11,494 bases of DNA. It comes from Gammaproteobacteria bacterium (GTDB taxonomy: Bacteria > Pseudomonadota > Gammaproteobacteria > PS1 > Pseudothioglobaceae). Of the stretch, positions 1 to 7,183 are shown in pieces (position 1 is the stretch's first letter; each line of letters begins with the position of its first letter). The position numbers and the translations under genes were made by a program. The stretch covers positions 1 to 11,494 of the forward strand of contig JAJRPY010000167.1 of the NCBI GenBank assembly GCA_024280535.1. Reading direction: 5' to 3'. A model generated the notes under the pieces. That model searched no databases, was not told the origin of the DNA, and saw nothing but the letters and a program-made list of their open reading frames with translations.

Positions 1-1152
1 AAAGTACAAAAATCTATGGGCAACATGACCCACCTACTTGATGAAAACATCTCTGGAATGTCGCTAATTAAAATTTATCATGCACAAACACAAGAAAGCA
101 CTAAATTTAACACACTCATTAACAATATCCGCCAACAGCGCTTTAAAATAGACATAACCAGCGCCCTTAACTCAGGCTTTGTTAGTCTATTAATCGGCTT
201 ATCATTAGCCAGCGTGGTGTATTTTTCATCCACCTCCTTACAAATGAGTGCTGGTGAATTTTTATCCTTTTTTACTGCTATGGGCATGCTGGTCAAACCA
301 ACAAAAAGTTTGGTTAATATGAACAAACCATTGCAAATTGCCATGGCTGCCGCACAAAGCGTGTTTGAACTATTAGACGAACTTGAGGAAAAAAACCAAG
401 GCAAAAAATTACTCAAAAACACCCAAGGTGCCATCCAATTTAACAATGTGTCTTTTAGCTATTCTCCCGAATCACCCGTGCTTAAAAATATCAATCTTGA
501 CATCCATCCTGGCGAAACCATTGCACTAGTCGGATCAACTGGCAGTGGCAAAACCACCCTAATCCAACTCATTACCCGCTTTTACTCACCCACTCAAGGC
601 TCAATCAGTATTGACGGCATTGATATTTCCGATCTTGAAATTGATTCATTGCGCTCACAAATCTCTTTTGTTGATCAAAGCGTGTGTTTATTCAATAGCA
701 GCGTTAAAGGCAACATTGCCTTGGGTCAGCTAGATTCTATGAGCGATCAACAAATAAAACACGCAGCAACAGCAGCCAACGCCTTAGATTTTATCAGCAA
801 AATGCGCAATCAATTTGACACCCCTATCGGTGAAAACGGCACCAAACTTTCTGGCGGTCAACGTCAACGCCTTGCCATCGCCAGAGCCATCGCTAAAGAC
901 AGTCCAATCTTAATCCTTGATGAGGCAACTTCATCCCTAGACTCTGCCACCGAGAAAAAAGTCCAGGCTGCCATTGATGAAATGCAAAAAAATCGCACCA
1001 CCATCATCATTGCCCATCGCCTTAGCACCATCAAAAAAGCCGACCGCATCATTGTTCTCAAAGCAGGTAGCATCATTGAACAAGGCTCACATCAAGCATT
1101 ACTAACCGCCCAAGGCGAATACGCCGCACTTTACAACCAATTCAAAGATTGA
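1..1152 (+). CDS. msbA: Lipid A export ABC transporter/permease MsbA, 5'-truncated by window edge
   Basis: MsbA is an inner-membrane homodimeric ABC exporter that uses ATP to flip lipid A-core from the inner to the outer leaflet. The frame is open from base 1, so the gene begins upstream; 383 residues are visible of about 580 usual for the family. The visible part starts in the long helical region of the membrane domain, has two hydrophobic segments (about residues 55-105), then a complete nucleotide-binding domain. That domain has Walker A GSTGSGKT (178-185), the Q-loop Gln (226), signature LSGGQ (283-287), Walker B ending in Asp307 with catalytic Glu308, and the H-loop His (339). The stretch MGMLVKPTKSLVNMN resembles the MsbA pattern MIALMRPLKSLTNVN, which favours MsbA over generic exporters. 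The 3' end faces the oppositely oriented aldehyde dehydrogenase gene 63 bases away. No strong terminator hairpin is seen there. Confidence 0.9.
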   Translation, partial: KVQKSMGNMTHLLDENISGMSLIKIYHAQTQESTKFNTLINNIRQQRFKIDITSALNSGFVSLLIGLSLASVVYFSSTSLQMSAGEFLSFFTAMGMLVKPTKSLVNMNKPLQIAMAAAQSVFELLDELEEKNQGKKLLKNTQGAIQFNNVSFSYSPESPVLKNINLDIHPGETIALVGSTGSGKTTLIQLITRFYSPTQGSISIDGIDISDLEIDSLRSQISFVDQSVCLFNSSVKGNIALGQLDSMSDQQIKHAATAANALDFISKMRNQFDTPIGENGTKLSGGQRQRLAIARAIAKDSPILILDEATSSLDSATEKKVQAAIDEMQKNRTTIIIAHRLSTIKKADRIIVLKAGSIIEQGSHQALLTAQGEYAALYNQFKD

Positions 1153-1215
1153 TTGACAGATTTGTATCAATAGCTAGATTTAATATCTGTAAATAAAAAA
1201 AGGTAAACTGGCTAT

Positions 1216-2592
1216 TTAACGCTTAATAACAATCATTTTATGCGCCAGCATATCCTTCATCGCATAATCAATACCGCCCACGCCATAGCCTGAATGCTTT
1301 CTACCGGCGAATGGCATCCAATCTACTCTAAAAGTGGTGTAGTCATTAATCATCACAGCACTTGCTTCTAGTTTTTCAGCCAAATCCATAGCCTTGGTAA
1401 TATTATCGCTAAATACTGCCGCTTGAAATGACACCTGCAAGCTATTTGCTGATTTAATTGCGGTATTAATATCATCATAAGCATAGACACAAATCACAGG
1501 TCCAAAAATTTCTTGAGTGGATACGGTTGAATCTTTAGACGGATTTAACAACACAGTTGGCTCAAAACTAACGGCATTAATGCGCTTGCCACCCGTCATT
1601 AAAATTGCACCTTCCTCCAATGCGTCATTGACCCACGCCTCAACCCGATCAACTTCACTAGGCAAAATTAACGGACCTAAATCAGTTGTCTCGTTAATCG
1701 CATCGCCCACCACTTGTTGGGCAGCTATATCGGCAATTTTGCGCGCCATGTCTTCGGCCTTGTGTGTTGGCACGTAGAGTCGTTGTACGGAGACACAAAC
1801 CTGTCCAGAATGATACATACTGGCTTTAACCACGCCATTAATAAAGTCCTCTTCTTGCTCATATTCATCAAAAATAAGCGGGGCAACGCCACCATGCTCT
1901 AAGGCACAACGCGTACCAGGTGCTAATTTGGCTTTAAGCATCCAGCCAACTTTAGCAGAGCCGATAAAACTAAAAAATCCGACTCTGGCATCAGTGACTA
2001 ACTTTTCTGAATTGGATGTGTCGGTAATAGCAACTTGCAACCAGCCTTCTGGCAAGCCTGCTTGAGTAGCCAATTCAGCAAAACGCAGGCAACAAAGTGG
2101 GGTTGTTTTGGCCGGCTTAACAATCACCGGACAACCCGTGGCAATAGCTGGCACAACCTGATGAATGATTAAATTAAGTGGATGATTAAACGCACTCACT
2201 GCCACCACCACGCCAATTGGCTCCAAGGTTGTAAACGCCATACGACCCGCCCCTGCTTTGGTTAAATCCATTGGCACTTCATAACCTTTGGCGTGACGAA
2301 TACCAGCAATGGCAACGCCCACCCCATCAATGGCACGCGTCACTTCCACGCGCGCATCTTTTAGCGGCTTACCCCCTTCATTGGCAATTAATTTGGCTAA
2401 CGCCTCTGCTTCATTTTGCATTAAACCAGCCAGTTTTTGCAAAATCTCAATACGCTGATAAGCGGGCAAGCAATCGTGCTGGTGTAACTTGCTCGCCGTG
2501 CTTAGCATCCGCTCAACATCAGCACTATTATGCTTATCAATACGTGCCAATACTGCTTGCGTATAGGCTTGTTTTACAATTAATTTTTCCAT
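1216..2592 (-). CDS. NAD(P)-dependent aldehyde dehydrogenase (lactaldehyde/ALDH21-like group)
   Basis: Soluble aldehyde dehydrogenase of the ALDH superfamily, oxidising an unidentified aldehyde to its acid. Numbering below is from the upstream ATG at 2595. The Asn of the FNHP motif (137), Lys160, the general-base Glu233 (in LEHGG) and the nucleophile Cys267 (in GQVCVSVQR) are present, as is EIFGP (362-366). At 458 residues it is slightly short of the 480-500 common in the superfamily. The cysteine-loop sequence is like ALDH21/lactaldehyde-type enzymes; that is a recollection of family patterns, not a search. The residue that in NAD enzymes is a ribose-binding Glu (KPxE) is Lys163 here (KPAK), so NADP use is possible. 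There are two tandem ATGs (2595 and 2592). AGAGG at 2598-2602 lies only 2 bases from the first but 5 from the second, so 2592 is preferred. It is last in a four-gene unit, about 8 bases after the ThDP enzyme, and probably translationally coupled to it. The substrate is unknown. Confidence 0.9.
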   Translation of the reverse strand: MEKLIVKQAYTQAVLARIDKHNSADVERMLSTASKLHQHDCLPAYQRIEILQKLAGLMQNEAEALAKLIANEGGKPLKDARVEVTRAIDGVGVAIAGIRHAKGYEVPMDLTKAGAGRMAFTTLEPIGVVVAVSAFNHPLNLIIHQVVPAIATGCPVIVKPAKTTPLCCLRFAELATQAGLPEGWLQVAITDTSNSEKLVTDARVGFFSFIGSAKVGWMLKAKLAPGTRCALEHGGVAPLIFDEYEQEEDFINGVVKASMYHSGQVCVSVQRLYVPTHKAEDMARKIADIAAQQVVGDAINETTDLGPLILPSEVDRVEAWVNDALEEGAILMTGGKRINAVSFEPTVLLNPSKDSTVSTQEIFGPVICVYAYDDINTAIKSANSLQVSFQAAVFSDNITKAMDLAEKLEASAVMINDYTTFRVDWMPFAGRKHSGYGVGGIDYAMKDMLAHKMIVIKR

Positions 2593-2597
2593 CATTA

Positions 2598-2602
2598 CCT
2601 CT
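2598..2602 (-). promoter_or_regulatory. Ribosome binding site of the aldehyde dehydrogenase gene
   Basis: On the minus strand this reads AGAGG and overlaps the TAG stop codon of the upstream ThDP enzyme gene. Its spacing (5 bases to the ATG at 2592, 2 bases to the ATG at 2595) decides in favour of the second start and points to translational coupling. Confidence 0.6.
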
Positions 2603-4232
2603 ATGCGTTTTTGAGTTGCTCGGGGAAGAGTGTTTTATTTTCTCGATAATCAATCGGCACATCAATAATATGCACACCACCCTGATCAAAACACGATTTA
2701 ATTAATGCCCTAAACTCAGCGGCATGTTGCACCTTATGTCCAGTTGCACCATAACTATCAGCATATTTAACAAAATCAGGATTGTTATACTTCAACCCAA
2801 AATCAGCCAATCCCTGCCCTTCTTGCTTCCAACGAATCATACCGTAGGCACCGTCAGTAACAATCAATATCACCAAATTAAGCGCTAATCGCACGGCAGT
2901 TTCCAACTCTTGAGAGTTCATCATAAATCCTCCATCACCGCAGACTGCCATCACTTGTCTGTTTGGATAAATTAAAGCGCATGCCATCGCACTGGGCAAG
3001 CCTGCCCCCATCGTCGCCAAGGCATTGTCCAGCAATACCGTATTGGGCATATAGGTGTGATAATGTCTGGCAAACCAAATTTTATACATGCCATTATCCA
3101 ATGCAATAATCGCATCCTTATCCAGCGCGCGACGCACATCTGCCACAATACGCTGGGGCAATAAAGGATACGAAGTATCATTGTCTTTTTCGTGAATGAC
3201 TTGTTTAATACGCTTTTTAAATTCTAATAATACCAATGAACAATTGTCCAATTTTGATTCCAATGCTTGTGCCAAACGATTAACCGTGGTTTCAATATCG
3301 CCAATAATCTCAAGTTGTGGAAAATATACCTCATCAACCTGCGCAGAGTTAAAGTTAATATGAATTACTTTGGTACCCCCTTCCTGCATAAAAAATGGCG
3401 GTTTTTCCACCACATCATGGCCAATATTAATAATCAAATCTGCCAATGCCACCGCTCGATGCAACATATCATTTTCTGAAAGCGCTGCCGTGCCTAAAAA
3501 CAAAGCATGCTCACAACTCACCACGCCTTTGCCCATCTGAGTATTAAAAAATGGAATACAGGTTTTATCAATAAACCGATGCATTGATTCAAACAACTTT
3601 TTGCGATTAGCGCCCGCACCAATTAACACTAAAGGATTCTTGGAATTTTTAATCATTTCTACCGCTATGTCTATTGCCTGCTGATCTGCATCTGGGCGAC
3701 GAGTTTCGTGTACGGCAAATAATTGCCAATCTTTTACCACCTCAGAGGCCACATCTTCGGGCAACTCCAAATGCACCGCACCAGGTCTTTCCTCTTCAGC
3801 CAATCTAAATGCATCCCGCACCAAGGAAGGAATCATACTGCCATTCACAATTTGCCTTGAAGATTTGGTAATCGGCTCCATCATTCGCACCACATCAACG
3901 ATTTGAAATTTACCTTGTTTGCTAGCATTAATAGGCTTTTGCCCAGTAATCATCAGCATTGGAAACGCGCCCAGTTGAGCATAAGCAGCGCAAGTGACAA
4001 AATTAGTCGCACCCGGACCCAGTGTCGCCAAACACACGCCAGTTTTTCCAGTCATTCTGCCATAAGTGGCTGCCATAAATGCGGCACCCTGCTCATGGCG
4101 CGTTAATACAAATTTAATACTTGAGCCTTGCAAAGAATCTAAAAAATCTAAATTCTCTTCACCAGGAACGCCAAAAATATATTCAACCCCTTCATTCTCT
4201 AAGGCCTTAACAAATAAATCAGATGCTTTCAT
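2601..4232 (-). CDS. Acetolactate synthase-like thiamine diphosphate enzyme (catabolic AlsS/BudB-like)
   Basis: 543-residue ThDP-dependent enzyme with the full three-domain layout of the acetolactate synthase family: PYR domain (about 1-165), central domain (about 185-325), PP domain (about 360-530). The catalytic Glu that activates the ThDP ring is Glu47 in RHEQGA. The metal/ThDP site is GDGG at 432-435, with Asp433 followed 27 residues later by Asp460. An Asp rather than Asn at this second position matches the catabolic Klebsiella BudB enzyme. The GMYKIWFARHYHTY segment and the C-terminal PIDYRENKTLF also resemble BudB/AlsS more than biosynthetic IlvB/IlvI. No regulatory small subunit (IlvN/IlvH) lies next to it, and no acetolactate decarboxylase gene. 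Genuine acetolactate formation is therefore not established; it could be another decarboxylase or ligase of the family. The start at 4232 is supported by AAGGA five bases upstream, inside the end of the FMN protein gene, with a one-base intergenic gap. Confidence 0.82.
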   Translation of the reverse strand: MKASDLFVKALENEGVEYIFGVPGEENLDFLDSLQGSSIKFVLTRHEQGAAFMAATYGRMTGKTGVCLATLGPGATNFVTCAAYAQLGAFPMLMITGQKPINASKQGKFQIVDVVRMMEPITKSSRQIVNGSMIPSLVRDAFRLAEEERPGAVHLELPEDVASEVVKDWQLFAVHETRRPDADQQAIDIAVEMIKNSKNPLVLIGAGANRKKLFESMHRFIDKTCIPFFNTQMGKGVVSCEHALFLGTAALSENDMLHRAVALADLIINIGHDVVEKPPFFMQEGGTKVIHINFNSAQVDEVYFPQLEIIGDIETTVNRLAQALESKLDNCSLVLLEFKKRIKQVIHEKDNDTSYPLLPQRIVADVRRALDKDAIIALDNGMYKIWFARHYHTYMPNTVLLDNALATMGAGLPSAMACALIYPNRQVMAVCGDGGFMMNSQELETAVRLALNLVILIVTDGAYGMIRWKQEGQGLADFGLKYNNPDFVKYADSYGATGHKVQHAAEFRALIKSCFDQGGVHIIDVPIDYRENKTLFPEQLKNA

Positions 4233-4233
4233 A

Positions 4234-5751
4234 CTATTCCTTTAAATAGTGAGATGGATAAAGCTCACTCATTGGAATTGAGCGACCATTATTTTGCACA
4301 ATACGTACATGAGTACGATTTAACTCCCTAGGTTCTGATACGCCACAAGAATGCGCAATTACCTCAACTGCGTGATTCATATTGTGCACATAATTAGCCA
4401 CTTTGCTTGCTTTATTTTTCGGATCTAAGCCTTTTTGCAGACGTTTATTATGTGTGGTAATACCTGTTGGACAAGTATTTTTATTACATTTTAACGCTTG
4501 AATACAACCAATGGAAAACATAAATCCGCGCGCACTGGTTATAAAATCTGCCCCAGCACACAACGCCCAAGCGGCTTCAGAGGGTATGATTAATTTGCCA
4601 GAAGTGATGACCTTAACGCGTTCTTTAAGATTGTATTGAATAAGCTTATCAACCAACAAGGGTAGCGTTTCTTTAATGGGTAAACCGACATTATCCAATA
4701 GTGACATAGGTGCTGCCCCTGTGCCACCATCACCACTATCTAACGTAATAAAATCTGGCGCACAAGCCTTACCCCGTTTGTTAATTTCTTGGAAAAAATC
4801 ATCTAGCCAATCTGTTGCACCAATCACCGATTTAAACCCAGTCGGCTTGCCAGTGACCTCACGCACATGATTAATCATATCTAACAAATCCTGTGCACTG
4901 CTGATTTCAATATGTCGATTAGGCGATATGGAATCCTCGCCAATGCCAATACCGCGAATTTGTGCAATCTGAGGCGTTACCTTGGCACCTGGTAAAATAC
5001 CGCCTTTGCCCGGTTTTGCCCCTTGACTCATTTTAATTTCAAACATTTTGACTTGCTTATGTTCGGCAATTTCAATTAATTTTTCATCACTTAACTGACC
5101 CTGCTCATCACGCACGCCATATTTTGCTGTGCCTATTTGAAAAACAATATCTGCACCCCCTTCTAGATGATAAGGCGACAAACCTCCTTCACCCGTGTTA
5201 TACCAGCAACCTGCTATTGCCGCACCATTTGAAAGCGCCAACACCGCAGGTCTGGAAATTGCCCCAAAACTCATACCTGAAATATTGAAAATCGATTTTG
5301 CCCTGTAAGGTTGCTGACAAAAACCCTCGCCAATGGTAATTGGGCGTGTTTCAGATGCGTCTTTATCTAGAGTTGGAAAAGGACAATTGGCGAAAATCAC
5401 AGTGCCGACAGGGCTTAGATTTTTGGTTGAGCCAAACGCAACAGTAGTATCTGTATTATTGGCCGCTTTATGCACCCAATCACGCTCTGCACGATTGAAT
5501 GGCATTTCTTCTCTGTCCATAGCAAAAAAATATTGACGAAAAAATTCACCCAAACTGGAAAAAATACTACGAAAATGCCCCACAACAGGGTAATTACGCA
5601 ATACGGCATTCTTTCTTTGGCTAATATCGAAGATAAAAACAATAACAACGAGTAAAGCCAATAAACCAATCACAAAAACAAATAATGTAGATAAAGCCTC
5701 CAGAACAGGGCTTGCCGCCTCGAACATTTCTATCATATTGTCTGTTTTCAT
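4234..5751 (-). CDS. Membrane-anchored FMN-binding glutamate synthase-like protein
   Basis: 505-residue protein with one N-terminal transmembrane helix (about residues 19-42), followed by a cytoplasmic domain homologous to the FMN/Fe-S synthase domain of glutamate synthase. Visible signature elements are ISGMSFGAIS (157-166), QGAKPGKGG (243-251), the phosphate-binding SGDGGTGAAP region (339-348), and Cys416-x5-Cys422-x4-Cys427, the spacing of the glutamate synthase 3Fe-4S cluster. The N-terminal glutaminase domain and the C-terminal GXGXG domain of true GltB are absent. Ammonia channelling from glutamine is therefore not possible within this polypeptide, and the real reaction of this widespread family is not known to me. 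It probably acts as a membrane-bound flavin/iron-sulfur oxidoreductase. The gene follows doxX-like by 15 bases and precedes the ThDP enzyme by one base. An AAGGG lies seven bases before the chosen ATG. Confidence 0.85.
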   Translation of the reverse strand: MKTDNMIEMFEAASPVLEALSTLFVFVIGLLALLVVIVFIFDISQRKNAVLRNYPVVGHFRSIFSSLGEFFRQYFFAMDREEMPFNRAERDWVHKAANNTDTTVAFGSTKNLSPVGTVIFANCPFPTLDKDASETRPITIGEGFCQQPYRAKSIFNISGMSFGAISRPAVLALSNGAAIAGCWYNTGEGGLSPYHLEGGADIVFQIGTAKYGVRDEQGQLSDEKLIEIAEHKQVKMFEIKMSQGAKPGKGGILPGAKVTPQIAQIRGIGIGEDSISPNRHIEISSAQDLLDMINHVREVTGKPTGFKSVIGATDWLDDFFQEINKRGKACAPDFITLDSGDGGTGAAPMSLLDNVGLPIKETLPLLVDKLIQYNLKERVKVITSGKLIIPSEAAWALCAGADFITSARGFMFSIGCIQALKCNKNTCPTGITTHNKRLQKGLDPKNKASKVANYVHNMNHAVEVIAHSCGVSEPRELNRTHVRIVQNNGRSIPMSELYPSHYLKE

Positions 5752-5767
5752 ACTTAAGCCCTTTTAT

Positions 5768-6232
5768 TTAATGACACTGCTTGCAAAGCATATTATCTAA
5801 TGACACTCTGCCTTGTCCATAAATTACAATCACCAGCAGCATCACACCCCAAAGTTTATGGTCATAATAACCCCCCTGCCAAATCACTGGATAAGCAACC
5901 ACAGCAATAATATTAAAGACAAATAATTTAGCTGCCACCAATCTTGTCGCCAAACCCAGAACCAAAAATATTGGCAAAATTAATTCTGCTGCCGTCCCAA
6001 GATAAGCAGCAAGCTCCCAAGGAATTAATGGCACTTGGTATTCATTTTCAAACAAATATTGTGCACCTGAAGATAAAAAAGGCAACTCTGAATCCCAATT
6101 ACCCAATTTTGTCAGTCCTGCACGAAAAAATGCATCTGCCACGTATAAGCGCAAACAAAGTTTAAAAACATCATTCGTATATTTGTGTAGATATGCAAAA
6201 AATTGATTGTATAAATGAATTAATTGTGCCAT
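5768..6232 (-). CDS. DoxX family integral membrane protein
   Basis: 154-residue DoxX-family protein with four predicted membrane segments. Recognisable family stretches are RLYVADAFFRAGLTKLGNWD near the N-terminus, the PxxLVLGLATRLVA segment in the middle, and DHKLWGVMLL before the last helix. DoxX proteins include the thiosulfate:quinone oxidoreductase subunit of Acidianus, but many members are uncharacterised, so thiosulfate oxidation cannot be assigned from the fold alone. The frame is open further upstream to a TTG at 6319. The ATG at 6232 is chosen because GAGGAG sits five bases before it and the extension has no membrane-protein character. The protein ends in CKQCH, a C-x2-C-H motif only one step from the stop codon. 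It is the first gene of the four-gene unit and is divergent from the YHS gene. Function is inferred only as a membrane or quinone-associated partner of the downstream oxidoreductase. Confidence 0.85.
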   Translation of the reverse strand: MAQLIHLYNQFFAYLHKYTNDVFKLCLRLYVADAFFRAGLTKLGNWDSELPFLSSGAQYLFENEYQVPLIPWELAAYLGTAAELILPIFLVLGLATRLVAAKLFVFNIIAVVAYPVIWQGGYYDHKLWGVMLLVIVIYGQGRVSLDNMLCKQCH

Positions 6233-6237
6233 TATTT

Positions 6238-6243
6238 CTCCTC
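6238..6243 (-). promoter_or_regulatory. Ribosome binding site fixing the doxX-like start
   Basis: GAGGAG on the minus strand, five bases before the ATG at 6232. It is the best Shine-Dalgarno match in the leader and rules in favour of this start over the in-frame TTG 87 bases upstream. Confidence 0.75.
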
Positions 6244-6398
6244 GTATTTTTATTGTATTGCCCTTCCCAGCAAAACTTCCACCTTGACGATAAATCTTGA
6301 CATGACCCCCGCTCGCCAAATCAGCTTACTTGCTATTTTCATTAAGTTGCCAAATTTTAATAATAGGATACACTGATGTCCAAAAAATAACAACGCGC

Positions 6399-6427
6399 AT
6401 TATACGACAGACCATATTGATAAGACT
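6399..6427 (-). promoter_or_regulatory. Candidate sigma70 promoter of the doxX-like operon
   Basis: A perfect TATAAT lies on the minus strand at 6404-6399 and is followed by GCGCG. No good -35 exists at 17 bases (AGTCTT); TTGAGT is found at a longer spacing of 20 bases. If used, transcription would begin near 6392 and leave a leader of about 160 bases before the doxX-like ATG. The weak -35 keeps confidence low and would fit a regulated promoter. Confidence 0.4.
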
Positions 6428-6651
6428 CAAATTTGGATGAAATATATTATGATGATTTTAAAAAACGCCAGAAAAATAAACATTATGGAACCTTTTAAAC
6501 ACCCTATAAGCACTCCAGTATGCAATTTTTTTGGTATCATTATTCGTATATTTAAAAAAATACACCCTTGTACTGTAGATTAAGAAGGCAACAAAGCATT
6601 ATTCTTTTACCTCTAAATCAAGGAAAATGAATTATTTAACTGGGAGAAAAT

Positions 6652-7140
6652 ATGAAAAATACCTTAAAAAATTTACTATTAACGCTACTAAGTTTTGCCA
6701 CGCTACAAGTCTTTGCACTTGATTTTACTTATACCAAACACGCTTGGTTTGGCGCTGGATCTGAAGGCAACGAATATGCTATTGAAGGTTATGATGCGGT
6801 TAATTATTTCACTGAGAATAAGCCTGCCAAAGGTTTGGCAGAATTTTCGTTTAACTATCGAGAAAAAACTTGGCATTTTAAAAATGCAAAAAATCTAGCC
6901 TTGTTTAAGACCAACCCACAACAATATGCACCACAATATGGCGGACACTGCGCCTGGCGTCTTGCCCAAGATGGCGAAGGTGTCTATGGCGACCCTAGGG
7001 TTTGGACTATTGTTGATAACAAACTTTATCTAAACTACAACCGAGCAACTAACAAGCGATGGGTTAAGGATATTCCTGGCTTTATCAAAAAGGGGAATGA
7101 TTTTTGGCTAGGCAAACACCAATTTAAAAACCTTAATTGA
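6652..7140 (+). CDS. Secreted YHS domain-containing protein
   Basis: 162-residue protein with a signal peptide (a short Lys-bearing N-terminus, a hydrophobic core about residues 8-20, and a VFA site predicting cleavage after Ala22). The mature protein is therefore probably periplasmic. The remainder is a single YHS-type domain, visible as AIEGYDAVNYFTENKPAKG, the WHFKNAKNLALF segment, YAPQYGGHCAW with a lone Cys100, and the family-typical tail DNKLYLNYNRATNKRW. YHS domains occur in metal-handling proteins, but stand-alone periplasmic members have no firmly known function. A metal or copper/sulfur role would be inference. The start is supported by GGGAG about six bases before the ATG. The gene stands alone, divergent from the doxX-like unit and convergent with trkH 43 bases away. 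Confidence 0.85.
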   Translation: MKNTLKNLLLTLLSFATLQVFALDFTYTKHAWFGAGSEGNEYAIEGYDAVNYFTENKPAKGLAEFSFNYREKTWHFKNAKNLALFKTNPQQYAPQYGGHCAWRLAQDGEGVYGDPRVWTIVDNKLYLNYNRATNKRWVKDIPGFIKKGNDFWLGKHQFKNLN

Positions 7141-7183
7141 GTGCACAACCTACAAAAAAAACTTGCATAGACACTTACAAAAA

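Larger units (their letters stand above)
6233..6651. other. 419-base divergent intergenic region
   Basis: This gap separates the minus-strand doxX-like unit from the plus-strand YHS gene. It contains no convincing gene. On the minus strand it holds a TATAAT box and, downstream of it, about 160 bases of leader that include a GC-richer patch near 6300-6320 and two copies of the hexamer GTCAAG spaced by seven bases. The part near the YHS gene (about 6440-6600) is very A/T-rich with several weak inverted repeats. No -35/-10 pair for the YHS gene stands out there. No known riboswitch consensus was recognised. Confidence 0.6.

Noticed and set aside
1153..1180. TTGACA at 1153-1158 with TAGATT 16 bases later, reading plus-strand into the 3' end of the aldehyde dehydrogenase gene (possible antisense promoter)
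   Set aside because: The -35 is perfect but the -10 is 4 of 6, and such matches are frequent in A/T-rich DNA. No downstream plus-strand gene would be served.
1169..1216. Inverted repeat AATAGC...GCTATT between msbA and the aldehyde dehydrogenase gene, as a shared terminator
   Set aside because: The six-base arms are about 36 bases apart, A/T-rich, and not followed by a proper U-run next to the stem, so a terminator cannot be supported.
2271..2705. 144-codon open frame on the plus strand, antisense to the start of the aldehyde dehydrogenase and the end of the ThDP enzyme gene
   Set aside because: It lies opposite two well-supported genes, its translation has no recognisable domain, and it spans their junction. 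It is best explained as a chance antisense frame.
6250..6303. 17-codon small frame (MSRFIVKVEVLLGRAIQ) in the leader of the doxX-like operon, minus strand
   Set aside because: It has a G-rich stretch only two bases before its ATG and ends 17 bases before the doxX-like start, so an upstream leader peptide is conceivable. The length is within chance and nothing else supports it.
6233..6319. In-frame N-terminal extension of the doxX-like gene from a TTG at 6319
   Set aside because: There is no good ribosome binding site before the TTG and the added residues are hydrophilic and unlike the family, whereas GAGGAG precedes the internal ATG at ideal distance.
6627..6722. 31-codon frame overlapping the signal peptide region of the YHS gene in another frame
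   Set aside because: An AAGG precedes its ATG, but the spacing is short and the overlapping frame encodes a textbook signal peptide, so this frame is probably a by-product.
7141..7183. T8 run downstream of trkH on the minus strand as an intrinsic terminator
   Set aside because: Only a three-base stem can be formed in front of the run. No stable hairpin is visible.
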